From positions 22,298-47,869 of the forward strand of contig PBSN01000003.1 of assembly GCA_002726235.1 (NCBI GenBank): a DNA stretch of 25,572 nucleotides, written 5' to 3'. Source of the stretch: Nitrospiraceae bacterium (GTDB lineage: Bacteria; Nitrospirota; Nitrospiria; Nitrospirales; UBA2166). Shown in pieces: positions 7,958 through 14,817 of this stretch. Below the pieces are notes generated by a model that was not told the origin of the DNA, made no database searches, and saw only the letters and a list, made by a program, of their open reading frames with translations. The position numbers and the translations under genes were made by a program. Within the stretch, counting starts at the first letter, position 1; every line of letters starts with the position of its first letter.

Positions 7958-9237
7958 GACCGGTCTACATGATCAGTGGCGGAATCACCAAGTTTGCCAA
8001 GGCACATATCAACAAAGACTTTCGATTGATGGTCAAAGAGGCGTATGACTATGCCTTGCGTGATGTGCCGCGATTCTCAAAAGATATGATTGATGGGGCC
8101 GTTGGGTCCTATTTCTCTGACCACTTCACGAGGCAATTGAAAGCTGCCAGCATGGTGCAGGATTACCTTGGACTCTGTCCCAAGCCATCGAAGAGAGTCG
8201 AGGGAGGAGGCGCCACGGGGGGACTTTGTTTTCAGTCGGCTTGGGAGGCGATTGCGTCTGGGCGGATGAACTGCTGTTTGGCCTTTGGGTTCGAAACCAT
8301 GTCGAGGGTCAATACCTGGAAGGGAAACGAATTCATCGCGCTGGCATCGGATACAAACTTTGATTTTCCTGTGGGGGGGTTTTACTCGGGCTATTACGCG
8401 ATGATGGTCCAGCGTCATATGTACGAATTTGGGACAACCGTTGAACAGTTGGCGATGGTGTCGGTTAAGAATCATGTCAATGCGCTATGCAATCCTTATG
8501 CCCAGAAGGCCAAGCGGCTCTCGGTAAAGCAAGTAAGGGAGTCACCGATGGTCGCCACGCCGCTGACAATGGAGGACATCTGCACGATGTCGGATGGGGC
8601 GGCGACGTGCATCCTGGCTTCTGAGGAGCTTGCAGCAAAGGTGTGCGATCGTCCCGTAAGGATTGCCGGGGTAGGATCTGGCTCGGATACGATGCGGATG
8701 GCTGATCGTCCTCATGACAAAGTGATGCTCCTGCCGCATGAGCAAGAATCGGATTATCTTCACCTTCGGTATCCTGGAGTCCATTCCTTTCGGGGAGGTC
8801 GGATGGCCGGAAAGCTTGCCTATGAGATGGCAGGTATTAGGAATCCACTCGAGGAACTGAGTTTTGTCGAACTTCACGATGCCTACACCTCGTCGGAGAT
8901 TCAGACCTATGAGGATCTCGGATTATGCAAATATGGAGAAGGCGGGCGCTTTGTGGAGAGTGGTGCGCCATTCATGGCAGATGTGAACTACGGACTCGAT
9001 ATACCAAAGGCAGGACGTCTGCCGGTCAATCCTTCGGGAGGGCTGTTGGCTTGTGGGCACCCGGTGGGCGCGACAGGGCTGATGCAAGCTGTGTTTGCCT
9101 TCTGGCAACTGCAGGGAACAACTAGCAAACACCTTGGAGACGACACGTTGCAGGTGCAACAGGCCAAACGCGGATTGATTCATAGCCATGCGGGTACTGG
9201 AACATATATCACCGTTTCCATTTTGGAGGCCACATGA
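7954..9237 (+). CDS. SCP2/lipid-transfer-type thiolase homologue lacking the nucleophilic cysteine
   Basis: A 427-residue thiolase-fold protein of the SCP-x/DUF35-partner group. The C-terminal half keeps [11 protein letters not shown] (the HDAF-type motif), [14 protein letters not shown] with His369, and the HAGTG end. At the site where catalytic thiolases have Cys-x-(Ser/Thr)-Gly this protein reads GGGATGG, so Gly86 stands at the nucleophile position; the nearest cysteine is Cys92. Cys-less members of this group paired with a DUF35 protein include the steroid side-chain retro-aldolase Ltp2, so a C-C lyase or a non-thiolytic role is possible. Overlap with both neighbours is ATGA, and the next gene is exactly the expected DUF35/OB-fold partner. 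Substrate unknown; a short branched 3-hydroxy- or 3-oxoacyl-CoA is a reasonable guess from context. Confidence 0.88.
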   Translation: MRPVYMISGGITKFAKAHINKDFRLMVKEAYDYALRDVPRFSKDMIDGAVGSYFSDHFTRQLKAASMVQDYLGLCPKPSKRVEGGGATGGLCFQSAWEAIASGRMNCCLAFGFETMSRVNTWKGNEFIALASDTNFDFPVGGFYSGYYAMMVQRHMYEFGTTVEQLAMVSVKNHVNALCNPYAQKAKRLSVKQVRESPMVATPLTMEDICTMSDGAATCILASEELAAKVCDRPVRIAGVGSGSDTMRMADRPHDKVMLLPHEQESDYLHLRYPGVHSFRGGRMAGKLAYEMAGIRNPLEELSFVELHDAYTSSEIQTYEDLGLCKYGEGGRFVESGAPFMADVNYGLDIPKAGRLPVNPSGGLLACGHPVGATGLMQAVFAFWQLQGTTSKHLGDDTLQVQQAKRGLIHSHAGTGTYITVSILEAT

Positions 9238-9713
9238 AGAGAGGCATTCATATGCACGCACAGGGATCCGTTCTCTTGGGTGTCGATCCATTGGTCTTGC
9301 TCGATCATTACGAGATCGACTATCACCACAGCTATGCCCAAGACTCGCCATTCTTTGTTGGTCTGAGCAAAAAGAAACTCCTCGGCTCGTGCTGTACGGA
9401 ATGTGGATACATCTACGCGACCCCTCGGTCTCATTGTATGGAGTGTGGAGCTGCAACAGATTGGTGCGAACTACCATTAACAGGCCGAGTTCACACGTTC
9501 ACCACCTGTTATTTTGGAGGTGAAGTCTTTCTTGACGAAACCCCGTTTACATTAATCCTTGTGGAGTTCGACGGCGTTGATTCGTTGTTTCTGGCTAGAC
9601 TGAAAGGCATGGAACCGTCGACTGTCCACATCGGTTTGCCGGTAGTTGCTCGTTTTGCCAAGACTCCATCGTTTAAGGTGACCGATGTGTGGTTCGAGCA
9701 CACCCACAGGTAA
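9234..9713 (+). CDS. DUF35 zinc-ribbon/OB-fold partner of the thiolase homologue
   Basis: A 159-residue protein with an N-terminal helix, a zinc ribbon formed by CTECG and CMECG (two CxxC pairs about 15 residues apart), and a C-terminal OB fold (GRVHTFTTCYFGG, FTLILVEFDG, LFLARLKG, VVARFAKT). This is the standard architecture of DUF35 proteins that form obligate complexes with SCP2-type thiolases, as in archaeal acetoacetyl-CoA thiolase, BbsA/BbsB and ChsH2/Ltp2. It starts by ATGA overlap with the thiolase homologue, strongly suggesting a one-to-one complex. A second in-frame ATG seven codons later could also serve. Its 3' end overlaps the MeaB-type gene by 29 bases. Confidence 0.9.
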   Translation: MKRGIHMHAQGSVLLGVDPLVLLDHYEIDYHHSYAQDSPFFVGLSKKKLLGSCCTECGYIYATPRSHCMECGAATDWCELPLTGRVHTFTTCYFGGEVFLDETPFTLILVEFDGVDSLFLARLKGMEPSTVHIGLPVVARFAKTPSFKVTDVWFEHTHR

Positions 9714-10449
9714 AGAACCATTAACCCCAGACGTATTAGCCGAACGGGTTAAAAATGGGGACATCCGAGCCATCGCTTGTGTGATCACGGCGCTCGAAAG
9801 GCACGAGCCTCTTGGAAGTATGACCTTGGGACTCCTTGATACAAACACGCGATGCTCATCGGTGATTGGGGTGACGGGCTACCCGGGTGCAGGAAAGAGT
9901 ACATTAATTGATCAACTTGCGAAGGCGTACAGGCGGCAGGGGGAAAAGGTTGGGATTATTGCGGTAGATGCGACGAGCCCGTTGACAGGAGGAGCCCTTC
10001 TCGGCGACCGCATTCGTATGCAGCAACACACGCAAGATCTCGGGGTCTTCATCCGAAGTATGGCCACGCGTGGTCAACACGGAGGTCTTGCACCCTCAAC
10101 ATACAAGGCAGTGCGGGTGTTAGAAGCAGCTGGCTATGGGGTGATTTTTGTTGAGACCGTGGGCGTGGGGCAAGATGAAGGGGACATCACTCATGTCGTC
10201 CAGACCGTCGTGGTTGTTGTGGCTCCAGGGTTGGGGGACGAAGTACAGGCGATGAAGGCTGGTTTGTTTGAAATCGCACACATCGTTGTTGTGAACAAAG
10301 GTGATCGTGAGGGGGCAGATACGACCGTGCGAGAACTGCAACAATGGCTTCCTCAAGTTCTCCGCGCAGTGGCCTTAAAAAGCGGCGGTATTTCCGAACT
10401 TGTTGAAGCGATCGAGAGTCATCAACGACAGGGCATGGTGCCTCCATGA
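9685..10449 (+). CDS. meaB: MeaB/ArgK-type GTPase, chaperone of the B12-dependent mutase (short form)
   Basis: A G3E-family GTPase that gates loading of intact adenosylcobalamin and protects the mutase during turnover. Visible motifs are the Walker A GYPGAGKST, VDATSPLTGGALLGDRIRM, ATRGQHGGLAP, ETVGVGQDE (switch II region) and the base-specificity motif NKGD where most relatives have NKAD. At 254 residues it is shorter than typical MeaB/ArgK proteins (about 320-330). It ends just after the G domain (ISELVEAIESHQ), so the C-terminal helical dimerisation extension appears to be missing. The start ATG has AAGGTG four bases upstream inside the DUF35 gene. The stop overlaps the following acyl-CoA dehydrogenase as ATGA. 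Co-location with the mutase subunits makes the partner clear. Confidence 0.92.
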   Translation: MCGSSTPTGKEPLTPDVLAERVKNGDIRAIACVITALERHEPLGSMTLGLLDTNTRCSSVIGVTGYPGAGKSTLIDQLAKAYRRQGEKVGIIAVDATSPLTGGALLGDRIRMQQHTQDLGVFIRSMATRGQHGGLAPSTYKAVRVLEAAGYGVIFVETVGVGQDEGDITHVVQTVVVVVAPGLGDEVQAMKAGLFEIAHIVVVNKGDREGADTTVRELQQWLPQVLRAVALKSGGISELVEAIESHQRQGMVPP

Positions 10450-11600
10450 ATTTTGATCTGACAGAAGAGCATCGGCTTATCCGAGAAACAGTTCGCAGGT
10501 TTGCCGAGCAGGAAATCACCCCTGTCGCGGCAGAACATGATCGTGCCAGCCGATTCCCCGATGAACTTGTTCACCGTATGGCAACGTTAGGGTTGTTGGG
10601 TGGACCAATACCGAAAGAATATGGAGGCTCAGGCCTTGATTTCGTCAGCCATGCTATTCTCACAGAAGAAGTGGGAAAGGCCGATTCCTCACTTCGAACT
10701 ACTATATCGGTACAAGTCTCATTAGTGGAACTGAGTATTTTGCATTGGGGCACGGAAGAACAAAAAAAGCGCTATCTTCCCAAACTCTGTACTGGCCATC
10801 TCTTGGGATGCTTCGGGCTGACCGAGCCAAACGCCGGCAGCGATCCTGCCAGCATGGAGACAACCGCGACTCGCTACGAGAAGCAGTGGGTGCTGAATGG
10901 CAGCAAGATCTGGATCTCAAACGCCACCGTCGCCGATGTGGCCCTTGTCTTCGCACAAACTGATAAAACCAAGGGGCACAATGGGATAGCAGCCTTTCTT
11001 ATCGACAAGGGGACATCAGGATTCTCAACCCGCCCGATTACTGGAAAGCTGGGGCTTCGTTCGTCTGATACAGGAGAGTTACTGTTTGAAAATTGTATCG
11101 TTTCAGATAGTTCCCTGCTTGCATCAGCGGGGCAGGGGTTCAAAGTGGCCATGTCGGCATTGGATAATGGACGGTATAGCGTCGCCGCTGGGAGCGTTGG
11201 AATCATTCAAGGCTGTCTCGATGCCTGCAAACAGTATGTGACGACTAGGCAGCAGTTTGGCAAACCGATAGGACGTTTTCAACTTATCCAAGACATGATT
11301 GCCCGCATGGCGGTTGATCTTGATGCGGCCAGATTGCTTGTGTATCGTGCTGGCCACCTGAAGAATCTAGGCCTGGTGACAACGATTGAGACGTCAATGG
11401 CGAAGTATTTCGCCTCTGAGGCAGCTGTCCGTGCGGCTAGTGATGCCGTTCAAATATTTGGTGCGTACGGCTACTCGGAAGAATCCATAGTGGCACGCTA
11501 CTACCGGGATGCCAAAGTCGCGACAATTTATGAAGGTACGTCACAAATTCAAAAACTGCTGATCGGGTCCCATGTGCTGGGGATGAAAGCGTTTGTGTAG
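10446..11600 (+). CDS. Acyl-CoA dehydrogenase, second paralogue of the operon
   Basis: A complete 384-residue FAD acyl-CoA dehydrogenase with GCFGLTEPNAGSDPASMETTA, NGSKIWISNA, KLGLRSSDTGEL, RQQFGKPIGRFQLIQDM and the catalytic Glu363 in YEGTSQIQ. It differs from the first paralogue in parts that recall glutaryl-CoA dehydrogenase: ADSSLRTTISVQVSLV contains an Arg where that enzyme has its substrate-carboxylate Arg, the GCFGLTEPN-GSDP-SMET block is nearly the same, and the protein ends GMKAFV. The rest of the sequence is ordinary short-chain type. The substrate may be a dicarboxylic or second branched acyl-CoA; I would not commit. It delivers electrons to ETF. It is the last gene of the plus-strand operon, facing a minus-strand gene across 129 bases with no strong terminator visible. 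Confidence 0.91.
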   Translation: MNFDLTEEHRLIRETVRRFAEQEITPVAAEHDRASRFPDELVHRMATLGLLGGPIPKEYGGSGLDFVSHAILTEEVGKADSSLRTTISVQVSLVELSILHWGTEEQKKRYLPKLCTGHLLGCFGLTEPNAGSDPASMETTATRYEKQWVLNGSKIWISNATVADVALVFAQTDKTKGHNGIAAFLIDKGTSGFSTRPITGKLGLRSSDTGELLFENCIVSDSSLLASAGQGFKVAMSALDNGRYSVAAGSVGIIQGCLDACKQYVTTRQQFGKPIGRFQLIQDMIARMAVDLDAARLLVYRAGHLKNLGLVTTIETSMAKYFASEAAVRAASDAVQIFGAYGYSEESIVARYYRDAKVATIYEGTSQIQKLLIGSHVLGMKAFV

Positions 11601-11729
11601 GCAACGTAACAACGGGTCATCACTCCTTGGATCAGCTTGGTGGAGGAAACTTCCTGAGTTCTCGGGTTAAGAAAACAAGAGCTCTCTTGAGCAGTCGGAT
11701 GCTCGATGGCCTGCAAACTGTGCAATTTC

Positions 11730-12332
11730 TCATTTTTCCAGCACCTCATCATATTTGCTCTCTTCCAGTTGAGCGAGGTAGTCCACAATTCTGAACAGTG
11801 TTTTAGCATTGAGCGTCGTACCGAAGTCATCGGGCATCAAGTCCGCGTCAAAACCTGGAACCACATAGAGGTTGGGATCAATGATAGATTCTAGGATGTA
11901 TTCGCGAACCGAGGGGGCTACCCCGTGATACCCAGAATCTTTGATCCGTTTTGGCGCATTTGTTTTCAGATACAACTCTGGGCCAAGATCACCAGACTTG
12001 GCTCCTCGAATTCCTGGGATGGAATGGCAGACCGTACACTGAGCCTTCTCGAAAATTTCTGGGAGCGATTCGTTGCCTGTCGTCAGAAGTCCACTGGTGC
12101 TGTCACCACCATGACCCGCATCTACTGTTGATGATACACAAAAGCGGCCGCGGCATTGGGAGATCCTTGCGGCCGCCTCTGCGAAGTCTAGAGCGATCCA
12201 CGCATGGAGGGTTGCCTGATCGACATGCCCTTGTTTGCCATTACTGATCACCTCTTTTACGTGTATCATTGCCTCTTTGATATACGAGGCCGCTTCCTTT
12301 TCAAAAAAAATTGAGTTTCTGCAATGCATCAA
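11730..12332 (-). CDS. Cytochrome c-containing C-terminal portion of a frame-disrupted secreted protein
   Basis: The frame encodes a helical segment (AASYIKEAMIHVKEVISNGKQGHVDQATLHAWIALDFAEAA in short pieces resembling SmbP-like metal-binding helices) followed by a monohaem cytochrome c domain. The haem motif is CTVCH and the probable distal ligand is the Met in LMPDDFG near the C terminus, followed by a last helix (AKTLFRIVDYLAQLE). The domain therefore looks like a class I periplasmic cytochrome. The ATG at 12332 has no signal peptide and lies inside the preceding frame, so it is unlikely to be a real start for a haem protein that needs export. It is best read as the continuation of the 12301-12813 frame after loss of one T in the T8 tract. 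Location behind ETF-QO/ETF suggests a role in electron transfer, without proof. Confidence 0.75.
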   Translation of the reverse strand: MMHCRNSIFFEKEAASYIKEAMIHVKEVISNGKQGHVDQATLHAWIALDFAEAAARISQCRGRFCVSSTVDAGHGGDSTSGLLTTGNESLPEIFEKAQCTVCHSIPGIRGAKSGDLGPELYLKTNAPKRIKDSGYHGVAPSVREYILESIIDPNLYVVPGFDADLMPDDFGTTLNAKTLFRIVDYLAQLEESKYDEVLEK

Positions 12333-12813
12333 GTTCGTGTTTCAGGTTCTCCAGTGCTGTACTCGTGCGCCTATCGGATTCCACAGCATGACTTTCTCCC
12401 CAATGGCGCATGACACACTCGGCATAAGGGATTGCCTGACTTATATGATCAAGCAACCCGCCCAACCCAACCGCTGTTTTCGGGGTTGAGCTTACCTCCC
12501 ATTTCTTCGTGCCGATATCGTTTGTATCGGAATTGCCATTTTGCGACCCACTTGAATTCGTCTCCAGGTTACGGAGCAAAACTTTGGCTAGAGAATCCGC
12601 ATTCGAAAGGTTGTGCCGTGTCCATTGATAGAGAATCTTGTCCATGGCTTCATCAACGGATGCAGAGGTTTCTATTGCGCTAGAGCTATGGTGCTGCCTT
12701 TCAATTCCTTCAGGAATCACCAGCACCTCATGAGCGATCACTACATTGCTCAGAGCGACTAATGCAAAGAGTACAAATCCAATCAGTATTGAAGGCCCTT
12801 CTATCTTTATCAC
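12301..12813 (-). CDS. Signal-peptide-bearing N-terminal portion of the same frame-disrupted secreted protein
   Basis: The GTG start at 12813 has an excellent Shine-Dalgarno (AGGGGAGG on the minus strand, 12818-12825) five bases upstream. The product begins with MIKIEGPSILIGFVLFALVA and then SNVVIA-HE, a Sec signal peptide with a plausible cleavage after Ala. The mature part is predicted helical with several His residues (MRHWGESHAVESDRR, ALENLKHELDALQKL) and no domain I can name. The frame stops right after the homopolymer T8 (LNFF then TGA). With seven T it would run straight into the overlapping frame and give one protein of about 360 residues: signal peptide, helical metal-binding-like region, cytochrome c. 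As it stands the protein is truncated before the haem domain. The upstream gene is ETF alpha, 158 bases away. Confidence 0.7.
   Translation of the reverse strand: MIKIEGPSILIGFVLFALVALSNVVIAHEVLVIPEGIERQHHSSSAIETSASVDEAMDKILYQWTRHNLSNADSLAKVLLRNLETNSSGSQNGNSDTNDIGTKKWEVSSTPKTAVGLGGLLDHISQAIPYAECVMRHWGESHAVESDRRTSTALENLKHELDALQKLNFF
12303..12310 (-). other. T8 homopolymer at the frame break (A8 on the plus strand)
   Basis: Eight consecutive A on the plus strand sit exactly where two overlapping minus-strand frames must be joined. One base fewer restores a continuous reading frame (LNFF followed by EKEAAS). This may be a sequencing or assembly indel, a true frameshift, or a transcriptional slippage site. 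Confidence 0.85.
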
Positions 12814-12971
12814 TAATCCTCCCCTCTAATTGCCTTCAATAGGGCCGGCCATGCGATTTGTTCCATGGGATTATGTCTTCACCAGTCCTGATGACTTTGC
12901 TTGGTTTTGATCGTGTACATCCCACCATCACAGCGTTGGGAAAGCTGGGCCATCCATGAACTTTAAGTTTT

Positions 12972-13970
12972 CTAGGCGCATTTTTTCCGAAGTTTCTTCA
13001 CTTCTTCGGTCAGTACCGGCAAAATATCGAAGAGGTTCCCGACTATCCCATAAGTAGCCAACTTGAAAATTGGAGCGGCGGGATTGGAATTAATCGCAAC
13101 AATGACTCGCGCCGAAGACATTCCCGCTTGGTGCTGGATCGCTCCTGAAATTCCACACGCGACATAGCACTGAGGCGAGACGGTCTTGCCGGTCAGTCCA
13201 ACCTGATAGCTATGTGGTTTCCACCCAGCATCCACAGCCGCGCGTGATGCGCCAACGGCACCGCCGAGTGCGTTGGCGAGCTCTTCAACTAATTTGAAAT
13301 TTTCCGGTCCTTTCAGTCCACGCCCGCCTGAAACGATGATCGGTGCCTCAGTCAACTCGCGCTTTCCACCGACTGTTTGCTGAACCTCGCGGACTTTTGC
13401 GACGGACCGGGTTCTGGTCGTAGGAAGTGCGAGGTATTCGATTGGGATGCTCGTATTCGGTTTTAGTTCCAACGCAGGAAACACGTTTTGGCGGATGGTC
13501 ACAACCTGCAAGGCCAGGCTGACCGGTTTAACTATGGCCATCAGCTTGCCTCCATACATAGGTCTGGTTGCCACAAGTGAACAATCTTCTTCCATTTTCA
13601 ATGAGACGCAATCCTGTACCAGTGCCGTCTTTAGTTTGGCGGCAAGCCTCGGTGCAATGTCTTTTCCCATTGCAGTAGCACCCATGCAAATGGCAACCGG
13701 CTGAAGGCGTGCAGCGAGATCCGACAAGATGGTGGCATACAACTCGGCGGAGTAATGAGCCAGTGAAGCGTTCTCAGCTACGTACACGCGTGAGGCCCCA
13801 TAAGCCGAGAGGTCATTCGCTGAGGAAGCCACATCCGAACCAATGATGCACGCACATATGGCCACTCCAGAAGATGTCCCCAAGCGATGTGCTTCCCCCA
13901 GCGCCTCAAGCCCGACGTTCTTAAGTTGACCGTCACGTTGTTCGCAGAACACGAGAATCGAGTTTGGCAT
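12972..13970 (-). CDS. etfA: Electron transfer flavoprotein alpha subunit
   Basis: A 332-residue ETF alpha subunit. The N-terminal half is the ETF alpha/beta fold (ILVFCEQRDGQL, CMGATAMGKDIAPRLAAKL, TRPMYGGKLMA). The C-terminal FAD domain has the conserved SGGRGLKGPENF, ASRAAVDAGW, QVGLTGKTVSPQCYVACGISGAIQH and INSNPAAPIFKLATYGIVGN. It carries the FAD that collects electrons from acyl-CoA dehydrogenases and hands them to ETF-QO. It follows ETF beta after 26 bases in the same direction. The start ATG is the only one that gives a normal N terminus. Linked genes for two acyl-CoA dehydrogenases and ETF-QO make this the classical beta-oxidation ETF and not a bifurcating type. Confidence 0.96.
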   Translation of the reverse strand: MPNSILVFCEQRDGQLKNVGLEALGEAHRLGTSSGVAICACIIGSDVASSANDLSAYGASRVYVAENASLAHYSAELYATILSDLAARLQPVAICMGATAMGKDIAPRLAAKLKTALVQDCVSLKMEEDCSLVATRPMYGGKLMAIVKPVSLALQVVTIRQNVFPALELKPNTSIPIEYLALPTTRTRSVAKVREVQQTVGGKRELTEAPIIVSGGRGLKGPENFKLVEELANALGGAVGASRAAVDAGWKPHSYQVGLTGKTVSPQCYVACGISGAIQHQAGMSSARVIVAINSNPAAPIFKLATYGIVGNLFDILPVLTEEVKKLRKKCA

Positions 13971-13996
13971 ACGATGTGAGTCCTTGGGAGGCTCTT

Positions 13997-14800
13997 TCAG
14001 ATTAATTTTTCTTCCTCATGCAGAATCCGAACGAGTTCTTTGACGGCAGTAGAGGTGTCACCATCAAGGATACGACCCGTCAGTCGTGTTGGTGGTGGCT
14101 CTACACGGAGGGTTTTGAGTTTTGCTCCGGACGCGCCAAGCCTTCCTGGATCTATGCCGATATCCTCACAGGTCCAGGTGTTGAGTGGTTTTTGTTTGGC
14201 CTTCATAATTCCGGGGAGAGAGGGGTATCGAGGTTCGTTCAGCCCTTTCTGGCAGGTGATCACAACGGGAAACGACGCTTCTACCACTTCGATGCCATCC
14301 TCGACTTGTCGATGAGCAACCACTGCTCGTGATACTGGGTGAACTTCGAGCTTGTTCACAACGGCAACATGTGGAATGCCAAGAAGTTCTGCAACTTGGA
14401 TTCCTACGGTACCACCATCGTCGTCTACTGCTTGCTTGCCGAAAAGTAAAAGGTCAAAAGGCAACCGTTGTATGGCAGAGGTTAATGCCGTTGCTGTCGT
14501 AAAACTGTCGCCTCCGTGAAAGGCCGGACCGTCCAACAGGATGGCTTTGTCAGCGCCCATCGCTAGGCAGGTTCGCAGGGCTTCTTCAGGTTTCTGGGAC
14601 TCATGTTGGCGCATGGACAACACTGTGACTTCACCTGCTCCTAGGCGTTCCTTGATTTGCAGTGCCTCTTCGACAGCAAATTCGTCATAAGGGTTTACGA
14701 TAAAACTCAGGTTTGACCGGTCTATATCATTTCCATCAGCTACAATCGTCAGCTTTGATTCAGTAGCTGGGACTTGTTTCATGCATACGATGATGTTCAT
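13997..14800 (-). CDS. etfB: Electron transfer flavoprotein beta subunit
   Basis: A 267-residue ETF beta subunit starting MNIIVCMKQVPATESKL. It shows NPYDEFAVEEALQIKE, LAMGADKAILL, FGKQAVDDDGGTVGIQVAELLG and the family signature VEASFPVVITCQKGLNEPRYPSL followed by PGIMKAKQKPL (split here for length). It binds AMP and supports the FAD domain of the alpha subunit. It lies between the amino acid dehydrogenase (17 bases upstream) and ETF alpha (26 bases downstream), so the three are probably one transcript with ETF-QO. No unusual features were seen; length and motifs match the family. Confidence 0.96.
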   Translation of the reverse strand: MNIIVCMKQVPATESKLTIVADGNDIDRSNLSFIVNPYDEFAVEEALQIKERLGAGEVTVLSMRQHESQKPEEALRTCLAMGADKAILLDGPAFHGGDSFTTATALTSAIQRLPFDLLLFGKQAVDDDGGTVGIQVAELLGIPHVAVVNKLEVHPVSRAVVAHRQVEDGIEVVEASFPVVITCQKGLNEPRYPSLPGIMKAKQKPLNTWTCEDIGIDPGRLGASGAKLKTLRVEPPPTRLTGRILDGDTSTAVKELVRILHEEEKLI

Positions 14801-14817
14801 AAGTAGTTACGTTGGAT

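Noticed and set aside
11644-11704. Rho-independent terminator between the convergent genes
   Set aside because: AGGAA-AC-TTCCT has a two-base loop and GAGCA/TGCTC is a weak five-pair stem; neither is followed by a T-run.
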